Shown: positions 11,601 through 24,690 of the stretch, one piece after another
How the letters are laid out: each line of letters begins with the position of its first letter
How positions within the stretch are numbered: position 1 is the stretch's first letter
DNA from: Whitmania pigra
Taxonomy: Eukaryota > Annelida > Clitellata > Hirudinida > Haemopidae
Length of the DNA: 64,000 nt
Reading direction: 5' to 3'
Assembly (NCBI GenBank): GCA_021613335.1
Contig: JAJTWR010000332.1
Location: forward strand, 2,281,001 to 2,345,000
Made by a program: the position numbers and the translations under genes
Notes under the pieces: generated by a model
The model's database searches: none
Told to the model about the DNA's origin: nothing
The model's input: the letters and a program-made list of their open reading frames with translations, nothing else

Positions 11601-14600
11601 ACATGAAAAAAATCATAATGATTTAATTAAATTTAGATTAATAAGAAGTTGAATGAGTTAACGTTAATGACAGCTAAGATAGAGGTGATAATGAGAGCTC
11701 ACTTGGATATCCTTCTTCAATTGATCCACTAATTCTCCATGTTCTGCATCTCTCAATTTAGAGAGAACTGCTTCTTCTTTGTACTGTTGGATGCAATCAT
11801 CTTGGTATATGATTATTTCATCAAGGTATAATCAAATTGCAAATGAATTACATAATCAAAGTTACGGAATCAACTTAAGTGTTCAATGAATTTTTGAGTC
11901 ATTTTGCACAGCAACATTTCATACAACCGAGCAAATTTATTATGTTGAATCAGTCTGCTTTGCCATGACCATTGTATAATTTAATGAATAGCAACCTTTT
12001 CATTCAGATCTTCTATTGTGAGTCTGAGGTCACTGATCAAGAACTGGAGCTCCCTCTCCTTGCCCTTGGCTTCCACGAGCATTTCCTTGTGTTTCATCAG
12101 TGCACACTCCAGCCTTTCCAACTGCATTTCCCGTAATGATATCTGCACAAATGCATGCATTTAATTAGTGAAATGTATTAACGACAATAAATACATTGAG
12201 AGTTTTTATGTGCTTTGCTTTTATAAACTTCATCTTTGTTCATTCGTCTTTTAATAAAATAACTAACATATATCATAATTACATCGCAACTGTTATATTG
12301 AGCAATCATCACCATTAATATCTTTCCAATAAACAGTCATCTCAAGATAAGAGTTAAATCCAAACCCAACTTAAAGCATTTGCTCTGAGTTTATGTTTCT
12401 TAATGGCGGACAAGAAGTAACGTACTGATAAGTTTGATTGAATATCTCAGCAGGTGTTTCTCTTTGCTACTCAAGTTTCATTCCTATTACCAAGACTTTG
12501 GGTCAGTGCCCTCATTACATCCTATTTCTCCAGAGAAGCCTATTTTAAAATGTGTAACTTATTCTGAGAAGACTTTGGGGATGATTGTATTAAAACTCGT
12601 AAAACTTAATTTGCTTTTTATTATTAGTATATTATTAATGTTCTATTTTGGAGTAAACGTCTTTACTGCTCTTCCCGAAAATTGACTGAAAAATAATAAC
12701 ATCGTTATTTCCCACGCTGGACGAATGAGCAAACATCGCGATGGAATTCAATTCAATTTTGTTGAGTGGATTCATAATTGGAATCACTGAATGGCTGCTG
12801 GGATAGAACGATGAAGGTTTTGGAGGATGGACGGATGGACGGACGGACGGATGGATGGATGGATGGATGATTAAAGCGCTGGATACATGATGAAAAAAAA
12901 CAATTGCCGCTGAGCAGAAGGCAAAGAATGAAATAAATAAAAAAGTCCGATTGCAGTTGTCCCAGAAGGTAAGTTTGGATAAATTGGGTTTGGAAAGATA
13001 CGAGGGTTGCGAACCTCATCTGGGAATAATAATGATAGTAAAACCAATGATGATGATAATGATAATAGATTGTCTGTTTGCATTATGACAGTGATAACAT
13101 TTTATTAATAATTATTTGAATAATAAACCCCGATGACGCTACTTGATTGATGCCAATGTCACTGATGATTAAGTTAACGTTGCTTATAAAGATGCGTGTG
13201 AAAAATTAATTAAGTTAACGTTGCACATAATGATGCGTGTGAAAAATATATAAGTATTTTAATTGCTTTACCTTTCTTTTAAGATCTTCTGTCCTCTTCC
13301 GGTAATCGTTCAAATGACCGAGCATGTTGAACTCCCTCTGTCGATACATTTTTATTTCTTTGCTCACAGCTGTTTCGCATTCCTTGTCCTCCATACTTAA
13401 CAGGAACGTGGACTGAAAAACAAAGGGCTGGATTTTTTTTATTCTGCTACTATTGTTATCGACATCAAGAGTAATCGAAATCAATAATTGGAAGCAATAA
13501 TTAACCGATGATTAACCATTGGCTTTGGGCCACTAACCCACCCACCAAACAAGTTCCGAGTAAATATTTCGGCGATGATGTTACGAATGTGACGTACGTT
13601 GATATCCAGTGGCTTAGCCAGGATTTTAAAATTGGCCGAGGTAGGCGGCGTAAAACTTTTTATTTGTACTTAAATAATACAATAATACAGTATGGTAATG
13701 GTAGAATAGCGGCATGCAATTGATTTCGCATTAAAGAAAAAGACGCTTATAATTTAGTTATCGAAAGATGTAATATTTAATGTTCGTATGTAATAAATAT
13801 CGATGTCAGAAGCTTTCTTATTCTTACTAAGTGTAGCTACACAAATCCCCCTCAATAAAAAGAAAACGATTAGAATGTTGAAAAATATCGAGGGATACAT
13901 AGGGAGGACACACAGACAGGGGAGGCGGGCAAGATGAAATTGTAGATGATCGTGTGGATATTTAACCAACCGATAGCTTAGAAGCAGGTTTGCTGCTTAA
14001 ATATGGAATCGATCGTGGTGGGCGATGAAAGGGATATGGAAAGATTAAAGCACGAACTGCCAACGTGCTCTTCATCGCCACAGTCTCCATCATCGTGTCA
14101 TGAAAACGATGATGAATACTCATCGACCACGTGGGCGGAATGGTGTTCCTTAAGAATAAGTTCCATTCATTAGTTGAATTCTCAAACATTTCATCAATTC
14201 TGCCATGGAATAAGGACGTCATTAGCATTTTGTTTGTAACTATTCGTCAATCTGTTTTTGGGAAAATAATTTTATTTATGAGTAATAAATGTGATACAAT
14301 TTTTTTTATTGATTCAAAACCGAAATAAAGAATAAATCAAAGTTTGAAAAAGTAAGTAATTACTATTATATTAGCAAATAAGGACGATGAAGAAGATGTT
14401 AGCCAATGTTTGGCATGTAGGCGAATGTAGTGGTGGTCATAAAGGGAATGTTTGGAGATGAGTGATAGGAGCAGACGTCATTTCATTTTCCGTCTGGATT
14501 GAAGTTGCCAGATTGAAGCTTTGGAACAGCAACCGATGATGGAAGTGACTAACAGGCCAATTACGTTCCCTCTAAATCCAACGTAAGACACATACATTCA

Positions 14601-15616
14601 CATGAACATGGTCTACAATGATGTCTGCTCGCATTCTTAGCTTAAAAACGGACTAAGGCACCAAAATTCACATACTTCCGATGTTGTAAACACTAGATGT
14701 AAATAAAAATTTATCTGGAACATTAATACATCTTTTGCGGCATAGACACTAGATGAAAATAATTATAATATATTACATTTGGCACCTTATTATAATTGTT
14801 TTAAAAGACTTGTGTTACTTCGAGCGCCAGAGAAAAAAAACAAATATTTCCAGATGAACAAAAAGTTTTTATCTGACGAGAAATATAAAAGTAAAAAATG
14901 TAAAACAAAATATAAAAGTAAAAAATGTAAAACAAAATATAAAAGTAAAAAAAGTAAAACAAAATATAAAAGTAAAAAATGTAAAACAAAATATAAAAGT
15001 AAAAAATGTAAAACAAAATATAAAAGTAAAAGATGTAAAAAATGTAAAACAAAATTTAAAGCGTCGAAACATTGGAACGAACAAAATCCTCTGAGGAACT
15101 TCAATAAATAGTTTTAATAGCCGTTCTATAATTAGCATTTGACCTCTAGGAACCTATAAAAATATTATGTCACGTGACTTGATCAAGGTCATCTACAAAC
15201 CTGTTCAGTTCTGAGAGTGATATATTACACATACGTACACGCATGATGAGATAAAAGCGAAGTGTGATTCTTATATTTTGGCTTGTGTGTCTAACGTGAT
15301 ACTTGCAAGCTCAACCTACCTTTATTTCTTGACTGTCTGTCTCAGCAAACACTGTCCAATCAACCTGGACTCCCTTATCTTTAGTGGCGTGTTGTTCGCT
15401 TCTGTTATCATGAGATGACGGTTGAAGTGGTCTTTGTTGTTGTTGTTGTTGTTGTTGTTGTGTTTGTATATGCTTTTGTTGTGACTGTGGAGAATGTGTC
15501 GATTGGTGCTTCTGCAATCGAGATTGTTGTTGAGGAGACAATTTCATCTGTTGACCCACATTGACACTGTCTTTGCTGGGGTTGCGATACAAACCCGTTG
15601 TCGACATTGAAGACAT
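8633..15616 (-). CDS. Unidentified coiled-coil protein with a polyglutamine N-terminal region (gene model incomplete)
   Basis: Seen: phase-compatible minus exons 15616-15320 (99 aa, starts MSSMSTTGLYR, Gln-rich with a polyQ run, ends KGVQVDWTVFAETDSQEIK), 13412-13272 (47 aa, MYRQREFNMLGHLNDYRKR), 12142-11996 (49 aa, heptad-like: MQLERLECALMKHKEML), 11783-11703 (27 aa, ends LVDQLKKDIQ) and 9238-8633 (201 aa, Lys-rich start, Ser/Arg-rich, ends LLNSLVQDFS). A probable exon lies at about 10802-10708 (KEAENNAAAAESVVEVL, donor gttaag). It starts in phase 1 while the exon before it ends in phase 0, so at least one exon is missing from the model. The middle is a coiled coil, the ends look disordered. 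I do not recognise the family; a centrosomal or cytoskeletal role would be a guess. The start is the first ATG of the Gln-rich exon and could be internal. Confidence 0.7.
10525..10830 (-). other. Frame-broken coiled-coil-like coding region inside the gene above
   Basis: On the minus strand three frames hold fragments resembling one helical protein: KEAENNAAAAESVV, then in another frame ELTWYKYDKEKREKEEIERQ, then KDRNKQIEKRQFQILPEEVA. They overlap and shift frame with no clear splice sites between them. Either tiny introns or microexons are used here, or the stretch carries indels (real or sequencing). The same bases are open on the plus strand, but those frames look like shadows. Confidence 0.4.
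12826..12872. repeat. GGAC/GGAT tetranucleotide microsatellite
   Basis: An array of ggac and ggat units inside an intron of the coiled-coil gene. Confidence 0.9.
14884..15054. repeat. 27-bp minisatellite, about six copies
   Basis: The unit is tataaaagtaaaaaatgtaaaacaaaa with few changes; the last copy carries a 9-bp extension. It lies in the first intron of the coiled-coil gene. Because 27 is a multiple of 3, it reads open in several frames (Lys-rich on plus, Phe-rich on minus), which is a by-product of the period. Confidence 0.9.
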
Positions 15617-18600
15617 GATCCTATGGTAGACACGCGGAGGATCAAAATGGTGACATAAAATGTTTTCAGAAATAAAGTAATTCTTTTTTTTTCTGAAAAA
15701 GAAACAAAACTTTATTCCATAAAAACCAAACTTTTATCGTCCACCTCAAAATCATCCGCTGGATGTAATATGCGATTTGAAATGATTAGAAATATCATTA
15801 TACGCATTAATGTGTAACGTAATTGTGGTTTGCTATGTCATAAACAACATTATCAGTTTGAGAACTTGTCCTGTAACCAGAAGCACATTTCTTGTTCAAC
15901 AAGATAAAAAAACAGCCTCTTTTTGTAGAAATACGTAGAATAACAACAGTAACAATTGCGCTGATGAATGTAAATGAATAAAAATAAAATTATAACATTA
16001 TGACGTGTCCATTATCAAGACGAAAACAAGACGGTGGACGATATTGGGAGATTTTCTTCATGTCGTTAAGATGAATGACGCGGCATTTTGCCAGGAAAAA
16101 GATCATGAGGATAATAATTATTTTGGAGAGTAACGCTATTTTTTTTCAATTTATATTATTCACGCAATATTACCGGAAACACATCTTGCTATTTATTTTT
16201 ATTGCTTAATTTTTCAAGGCAAACATCTAACTACAGGAAATCGCTTATTTATTATGCTTTACAGTCGTAAACAACTTTCGATTTTTTCAACTATCAACTT
16301 TGAGTAGATGGCATTAGTGATGCGATATTAAGTAACATAGGGTATTCAAATAGTTGTGCAATAATCTTTTTAAAGTACTTCTTGAAATGTTTATCTTTTA
16401 CTCGTAATGCGATGGTTTATTATTGTGACTTATATTCATTTTGTCTCTGAGCTTCTATTTAAATGAATTATTTATAACCGTTTAATCAAAATAAAATAAC
16501 TTAACTACTCCTGAGGTGCTAATTTTCTCCTTAAAAATCTTCATTTATATTAATATTTATAATTTATATCAATACATCTGAACATCCGAGGAACGTTAGC
16601 AAGATTTTCAGTACATATAACTCAAAAAATTACAATTATCTATAACTATTATATATAATATTCTTGTTAATGTATTTTTAATAATATCGTAGTTAATATT
16701 TATATTTTACAACATCTCCAATTCCTAATCGTATATTTTTTACACCCAAATATTCAAATGCCGGTTTTTTGGGACGAAATGAATTCGAATTGAATGTAAA
16801 CAAAGCCGACGCCGGTGATTCGCCTTGTCTTGTGGCGGAATAAAGGTAGAATGAGATGAAAGACTGTTTGGAATGCTGGAAAGTTTTCGAAGAATGTTTC
16901 ACGAACAGGCTTTCGGATATCGCTTAATTATCTTTCGTCGGCCCTCGAACAAAACACTTTGGGCTTGTGTAACGCCAAGATATCAGCAAGCTAATTAATG
17001 ATTGTTGATAAAGAACCAACCATCCAACCGATTGTTATCTGATAACATAAGTACACCGATGGCTTAATCTTTGCCTACATGTCAAGAAACCTCTTTCTGA
17101 CATCATTTCTTGTCAAGGACAATTCAGGTTGAACGGTGGTTGTGTGAATGGATTGATTAAAAAGCAAATCTAAAGTGGTCGAGTTTTCCCTTTGTATTTC
17201 TTAAAATATCTACAATTTTATGAGTGCACCGACTTAGAAAAATCTTTCTAATAAAATGGGTAAGGTGTTTCCATTTTGCCATCTAGCATCTTTTACATAT
17301 TTTACCTTGATATGGATATGTAAGCAATAGATTAAGTTCAGTCTTCATGATTTTTAATAATTAATACTTTTTAATTGGAGTGCCCACATCCGATGCAATT
17401 AATTCTTGCCAATTTGTAGACCTAATAAACAGATACACGGACGTTGTCCTCCAACTAATCACCATTTTCCTCCAAAGTTCCGATAAGCTCGTCGTGCAGT
17501 CCTTATCTGCTGCCGACAACGAACAGCATTTATTAGTTTTAGTCACAGAATAAATTATTTAATCAATCGGAACGATTCGGTTGTTTTTCCTGGAAAGGTT
17601 GAAGAGGTTAAGAGGTTAAGAGGTTAGAGGTAAGTAGTTAAGAGGTCTGAGGAAAGGGAGTCATTCGAATAACAACTCAAGTTGCGAGTTCAACTCAATT
17701 CAAAATAAAGATCATTTCCTACGAATTGAATGGTGTTTTGTTAATGATATAATAATAATAATAATATAATAATAATTATAATATTGCACGACTTTACAAG
17801 CATTTTGAAATGCAATTATCAAATAATTCTTAAACAAGATTTTAAAAAGTTTCGAAAGTACAACCCATGAATCTATAAAACGGTTAATTTTTATTATGAA
17901 ATACGAAAACCAACCTGAAATGTTGTCCGCAAATGTATTTAATATTAATTATTTAAAATATTAATCACTTAAAGTAAGAGTACACCATTAATTGCGCACT
18001 CAGCTTCAAAATTTAAGCAGACCTTTAACTGGTACAAATCGTTTGTTGCCTTCTCGAAGCTTTTATAGGCATATGCTTCTCCATCCATTCCTTTCATCTG
18101 TTACCCTCTCATCGCCATCATCATCATCATCATCATCATCATCTCTCTAGTCTGCCTTGTGTCTCAGATGTCTGTTTTTCGACCGTAGCGACAGGTCTCT
18201 TCACTCTTTCTCCATTCATCGTCACATGAATCACATCGTCACCGTCATCACATAATCATCATCATCATCACCATCTTTGTTAAAAAAGTTTGGACTTATA
18301 GTAGAATCATATTCTTGTAAGCTTCAAGACTTGTTTTATAAAATAAAATGTATATAATCAATTATCAATTTTTTTTTAACTATTTATAAAATTACAGGTT
18401 TCTTCAAATAATAATAATTACATTTCTTTTTCCAATTTTATTTCATGGAGCTTGCTTGCACCGTGGAGATTTCTGGAGCGATTTCTCTTCCTTTCCTGTC
18501 GTCAGCATCTCTCCTTTCCTGGCTGGATAGAATGACGAACTCTCCCACGTTTCCTCTCGAGATTTCCATGAAGACCTTTTCCAAAGGATGCGTGGGAGTA

Positions 18601-19100
18601 AACTATAAATAATATTTACATTATAAATAATAATAATAATAAATAATAATATAAATTTGCAGACAAAGAAACGACTCAATTGCTTCTCTTGGAAACGCCT
18701 GGAAGTTCTGTGAGCAGCCGATAAATTATGCCTTTTTCATCGCTTTTTTCGATTTGTTTCCTAAATGGAAACAACACTTCTGAGATTTGTTAATGCCATT
18801 TGTTCGGTGCGCTTGGTTTGTAGGCGTGAGTTTTCATTGAACTAAAAACGAACTTATTGTTATTTATATTAACATGAAATATTTTACTTTTACATGAAAT
18901 TAATTTACACCACTCGAAATTAATTTTTAAATGACTCCAAACTTAATAAAAATTCTAAAAATGTAATCTGTACTCAATCCATTTTTTAAAAATAAAATAT
19001 GAAATCTCTGATTTCGGTGCTAATCAGATGTTCGTATTCTTAGCTCTATATTCTCACAAGAAGCCTGATCATCTCAATTGATCGCTACATAATTACAAAA
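15617..19100. other. Gene-free AT-rich region
   Basis: No supportable coding exon. It holds short simple repeats: an aagaggtt-type run near 17600-17650, an AAT run near 17748-17785, TCA runs at 18115-18142 and 18235-18272, and an ATA run at 18600-18655. The promoter and any upstream exon of the coiled-coil gene may lie just right of 15616. Confidence 0.5.
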
Positions 19101-19104
19101 TGTG

Positions 19105-19220
19105 TAATTAATTGATATTGCTTATATTGTATATAATATTGTATAATATTATAATTGAGTGATATTGTGTATATTGTATAGAATATTGTATAACATTATA
19201 ATTGATTGATATTGTCTTTA
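19105..19220. repeat. Tandem repeat, about 47-bp unit, 2.3 copies
   Basis: The unit (a/t)(g/t)tgatattg...tatattgtat(a)...aatattgtataa(t/c)attataattg occurs twice, followed by a partial third copy. Confidence 0.75.
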
Positions 19221-19663
19221 ATAGCTTAAACGCTGTTAATAAAGTGAAGGACTTCATTAAGCAAATAATCTTTAATAAATTAAAATAAATTATTGAGCAT
19301 ATACTTACAAAATAATTAACAATAACAATTAATTAAAAATTAATTTAAATTCAAATTAAACACTTGAATGTGTGAAAATTTCAAACATGTTAAAGTTTTA
19401 TTATTATTATTATGTTTTAATTATATGTTATTATGTTAATTATTATTATAATTTATTGTGATGCTTCATGGAAGGAAAATAAAGAAATGTCTTCCGAACA
19501 AGAATGAATAGTTGCAAGGAACGTTGGAAATATTAGCAGAGTACAAAAACAGAACCACGAGATGAATTCGAGGATTCAAATTGCTTGCAAATATCTGCAG
19601 GGTCGTAACAAAGTATGAAAGCTATCCAAGAAGTTTCTTGACATTTAGACTATCTTATCTTTC

Positions 19664-19875
19664 AGAGGGAGGATTTAGGAGAGGGTCGTTTGGAAAATAT
19701 GAGAAAAAATTAAATAAATCTATTATAAAATAAAAATTAATAAAATAATTAATTAAAAAATGTATTTTAATTTAACTTTTTAAAATCGTTTCAGTAATTT
19801 ACCACTTACAACAAAAATTTTAATAGCCCTCCTCTAAGTCCGCCCACTTTGGCCCCTCCCTCTGGATCCGCCTTT
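19664..19875. mobile_element. Possible short MITE-like element
   Basis: The left end reads cagagggaggatttaggaga; the reverse complement of the right end near 19828-19842 reads gggcggacttagaggaggg. They form imperfect inverted repeats of a GGCGGA(T/C)TTAG(G/A)GGG type, a pattern common at DNA-transposon ends. The interior is AT-rich and non-coding. No target duplication is clear. Confidence 0.4.
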
Positions 19876-22840
19876 GTATCCATGACATTATCTTTGTGAG
19901 AAAGTGTTGTTAATAAAATGAATTTCATGAACGAAAAGAAATGTTAGTGAAATAAAACAATTCGCAGGAAAGCCACTCCAACTCCTGTGTCTCTATGACT
20001 TCACGACGCGTCCAAGATGACGACGATCATTGCTTTGTCAACAAAAATTGGCTGAAATTGTTTCCACTTATGGCGGCATGTCTACCATGAGGGTCTTCAA
20101 TGGGTCACAAAATGCAATTGAATTGAAGGCTCCAGAAATATGGAGTTCATCAATCAAGTTCTGATGAAGTCTGAAATTGCAGAGAATTATCAGTTAGCCA
20201 CTTTATAATGCATTTGAGCTGAACATTTTGGCAAAAAATCGTTAATAGATGTTTATGATATGTCGAGTTAATGGCATGTAGAGTTTAGCTAAGCGTGATT
20301 GATGAATTTGCAAAGGTCTTGAATCGATGATTGTTTTCCACTGAAGCATGTTCACTCGTTCAAACAATTGCAACATCAGGAAAAGTAAACACCTGGAAAC
20401 TCATGGAGTTATTCTTAACCTCAAGTCTCCAGAATTTACGTCTCATCACAATCATCATTCTAATAGCCATCGTCATCGTCATTTACTCGGAAGGTGCAAC
20501 ATTTTTTATTCATGCATTTTCAAGCAGTTTCTTCTGTGCATTCACAGGATCAGCAAGCGGTGACGATGCGATGGTAACAAAAAGAATGAATGGTAAATCA
20601 TGAATGAATGGAGAATTATGTATGAATGGTTAATTATGAATGAATGGAGAATTATGGATGAATGGTTAATTATAAAAGAATGGTGAATTACGAATAAATG
20701 GTGATTAGAGAATAATGAAGCGTATTAAGCCTCGGACGACGATGACGATTATATTTGTAGATATTAATAAACATATATCAATAGAAATTGAATTACTTAA
20801 TGATGTAAAATATTAAATGTTATTGAAATAAAGCTCACTTTGCATCCATATGTTTAGCAATGAATGACTTATTATTTTTATTATTGTAACTATTATTTTC
20901 TCCGTCTGGCACTTGTCTCTAAGCATATCACGTGATCGGAAGTGGAGAGAGCAGGTGAATCTGCAATTCCCGGGAGGGATGTTAAGTGAGAAGGTCAGGT
21001 CTGATTTCTTCGGGGATTGGAAATTTAGTGTGCAGTGAAACGCTCCTTCATTCCATCCATGCAGTGACGATCTTGATGACGATGTAGTTGTTGTGATTGC
21101 CATCATTATTAATAATAAAATCAAATAAATTATTGTTTACTAAAAATTATATTATTCTACTGTTCGTTTGAGGCATGAGTTAGGATTGCAGCTTTCCAAG
21201 GTCATGCAACGAATCATTGAATTTAATAGTTAATACTTAATTATCATTATATTTAAAGAATATTCGTGTAGTTTTTAATTATTATGTATTCTAATAATTA
21301 TTAGTTATTTCAATAATTAAAATAATACTTCTGATTTTCGTAAAGTCAGAAAATAATGGAAATAATACTTTGGTAATTTTAAAAAATAACATTTTAAATT
21401 GTACTTAACAGGAGTATTTGTAGTTTGATGGATTTGCAGAGTTGTTGGGCTTCATTAAGTTTGTTAGGCGTTCCAGTGCCTCCAAGTTATCTCAAACATG
21501 CCCTTTTTCATCTTTCCATCCAGCCATCCAAGGTTGTGGTCATGGAAAAACGAAAGAATGTTCGTGGATGGAATTCCTGGAAAGCCTCGGTGTCAGCAGA
21601 TGGAGCTTTAAATTCATTTCCAGCTCTCATCGTTCGAGATGTCAAACTTGTCAACTCTGACAGCCTAAATCGCTCCAAGGTTAAGTAAGCTGTGGCCATA
21701 TGTTGAACTATTTTTTAAATTTTAAGAAAGAAATTGTGCATTAGCTGGTCCTCCTACATATTTAACCATTTTTAGGCAAAATATAAAATTAGCATTAAAT
21801 TAGATTAGAAACCTCATGTTAGCACCAAACGAATATTTTTCAAGCAAATAAAATATTCACAAGCACTGTTTATGGTTCCTTGATATTTATCATGTCAATC
21901 AAAATGTGGCAACTTTTTTTAGAAACATCTTGAATGCAGCGCGAAAAAATTATTTTGGAATAATAATTTAATAATTCAGTACCATTCTTCATTGTCGGAC
22001 AAATATGACAATATTAAAAATTAATAACAAATAATTGCAGATGCTAGAAATTCATCAATTAAGTAATTTGTTATATCTGAAAAACACTTTCTATGTTTAT
22101 GATTTGTTAAATGTTCAAATGACGTCATCTGTGAAGAGAATTGCGTGAGCTAGGATTCAGCATAAAAACCAGTCCTGAATTGTCTGACTTTTAATTAGCT
22201 CTGCGCTCGTTCTGCTGTGAGTGCAAACACTGAAAACCGATCAATTAGAAATAATTTTAACTGTTTCATGCTTTAATTTCTTATCGGCTATCAGAAAATG
22301 GCCTGTAGTAGAAAAGTCATTTAATAAAATTAGTCAAGCGGAATCAAGGACGCTTTGGCTGGGGGCCCACACTGGAACCAATGGAGGCACAGCTAATAAA
22401 ATTTCCGTCGAAAGTGATAAAATATTGAAATAATTTTTTAAAAATAAGTTAATTAAAATACATATTTTAAACTTTAAATTAATTTTTTTTTTTTTATAAT
22501 AGATTCACTTAATTTGTTCATATATTCCAAATGACGGAGAGGGCCATTCCCCCCATAAATCCGTCCTAGAGCGGAATAAACAATTAACTAACTGTGATAA
22601 CATGACTTGCAAAGGCCATCTTTATATAACTTTAAATAACCTGAAATGAATCAGAAACGAATAGATACTTTAGAATTCAACTTGCCATTGAAGTGTCGTA
22701 AATCACCAGCCAACGCGCAGGTCAGAACTTACTAACTCTCAGGTAGAGGTGATATAAGTGGTGCAAAGGTTTGATTTTTCATCCCTTGAGTGCTCGAGAA
22801 AACGCTCAATTATGATGGATATATCGAGTTCTTGTTCTTA
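19876..22840. other. Gene-poor region with a minisatellite
   Basis: 20580-20705 is an imperfect tandem array of gaatgaatgg(a/t)(g/t)aattatg(t/g)at units. 21425-21700 is unusually free of stops in several frames on both strands but shows no known motif. 22540-22575 carries a sequence (reverse strand ggacggatttatgggggg) similar to the terminal motif of the MITE-like element near 19.7 kb. No gene is supported. Confidence 0.45.
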
Positions 22841-23159
22841 ATTCTTATTTGTCGGTTTTTATGAAAGCCCACCCTAAGAATCCGTGATGAGACATAATCA
22901 CTCTGTAAGCATTTGTGCGCTTCTCATGCACGCCTTGACCACCACTGGCACAACCTATATGTCCTCTGATTAAACCCTAAGGGTCAGATCAAATAAGTCA
23001 ATCAATTTTGAAAAATTTTCCCACAAAAGTATCTCAAATTTTTTTTTTAATTTGACACAACAAACAATGGTTTATGTAATGGGAAAATACAAAATTTTGG
23101 TTAGATATGAGCAATATTTTAAAAGATATTACCATTTTTACATGGTTATCCTACTTTTA

Positions 23160-24315
23160 GAATTTTTATTTTTTCGTAAATCGGCCACACAATAATGTGT
23201 CATAACTAATGTTGCAAATGAGGTAAAGCAATGATATTTAAGGGCTTTCTTTGCCTAACGTTAACCTATTAAATAATATAAAAATTAATATCTTGAGAAT
23301 CATGTTTTTAGAGGGTTGCAGCTCAGAAAATGAGAAATTTTTGTAAAAATTCCACTATTTGAAATTAAATATTATTAAAACTAAACATATCTAATCAATA
23401 ATACTTTGTCAGTTTGTTTATATTATCATGATCTAAATATATGAGAAGTTTCATCCAAATGCGTTAAGTAGTTTTTGTATTATAAGCTTTTAAATTCAGC
23501 AACAATTCAAAATGTCGCAATCTTTAGTGCTATTTACCTCGAAAGGCTGGTCAAATTTTTTTTTAATTATTTTTTTTTCCGTAGATGTAAGATTGCTTTA
23601 CAATATTTCAAAATTTTAGAAAAGTACTTTACCCCTTAATAAAATAAACTGACTTAGAAAAACGTCAATTTTTTGGAAATCAACACACTTACTGCATTAT
23701 AACTATTGTTGTAAATGTGATAAAGCATTGATTTTTGGTGGATTTGTTTATCTAATTACAAGATATTAAATCAAGACTTTACTCCTCCGCACCTTCACTT
23801 ATCAAAGATCTAACTCAGTTAAACACATGTCCTTTCAAATTACTTTATTTACTAATCAAAATGTCGTGCAAATAATATTTATTGAGTGGAAGTGTATAGC
23901 TTATGATTTTGTATATAACTACTTTCGGGGTCAGTCCGACAGTGGAAGCGTGTGCTTCTTTAAGGCTGGCCCTTTGGGTTTATTTGAATTTATTTGCTTT
24001 CGCTTGTTGTTTTTTCTGTATATATAATGGCTTGATTGTTTGTTTGATTCAATAAGCTCATAAACCAAACAAAAATTTTTAAATTGAATGTTTTGTGGTT
24101 GACTATTCTTGAGGAATGTGGCTCAGAAATTGTGAAGTTTTTGAAAAATTTCATTTAAATTAAATATTTTGAAAACTAAGCATATTTAATTTATAAAAAC
24201 TTGTCAATTTATTAATACTACAATTGTCTAAATATATGCTTACTTTCATTGAAATTTGTTTTTTTTAGTTTTTATAAGTTTTTAAATTCAGAAAAGTTCG
24301 CAAAAAGTCTGAAGC
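23160..24315. repeat. Diverged direct duplication of a non-coding element
   Basis: The block 23310-23525 (gctcagaaaatgagaaattt, then ctaaatatatg and ttaaattcag) recurs at 24118-24310 in the same order and orientation. The part before it (cataacta(a/t)tgtt...aaagca(a/t)tga) recurs at 23200-23240 and 23697-23735. The two units are roughly 500-800 bp apart and have diverged. They lie immediately before Gypsy pol debris, so they may be relics of the same element. Confidence 0.6.
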
Positions 24316-24354
24316 GTCTCTTTTTGGTGTTGGACTGTTCTCAACCAAACCTCA

Positions 24355-24690
24355 AAAGATGGTAAAGAGATAACAGTTGCTTTTGCTTCTAAGACTCTCA
24401 CTACACTAGAACACTATGCACAAATTGAGAAAGAAGCCCTCGCAATTGTCTTGGGAGTCATGAAAGTTCATCATTTTCTATACTGGCGAAAATTCAAGGC
24501 CATCACTGACCGCAAGTCCCTGTTGGGACTTTTTACGCCTATCCACTTTCTCTCCACTCTCTTTTTACGCCACTCCAAACATAATTTTGCCTCGAATGCT
24601 GCGCTGGACTGATATATGATTTTAACCTAGAACACAAGCCAGGAAAAGTCATCTCGAATGCAGATGATTGAGCCGCCTCATGCACTCCAC
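24355..24690 (+). pseudogene. Gypsy-type pol remnant (RNase H domain)
   Basis: Seen: FASKTL, then EHYAQIEKEALAIVLGVMKV, HHFLYWRKF, ITDRKSLLGLF, and after a frame change LEHKPGK and DDLSRLM. This is the RT-connected RNase H of Ty3/Gypsy elements. Frameshifts and stops break it, and no RT core or integrase is attached. Confidence 0.85.

Noticed and set aside
14779..15111. Lys-rich repeat protein (KYKSKKCKT units)
   Set aside because: It opens with TTG, lies in an intron, and its openness follows from the 27-bp period; the minus strand is equally open.
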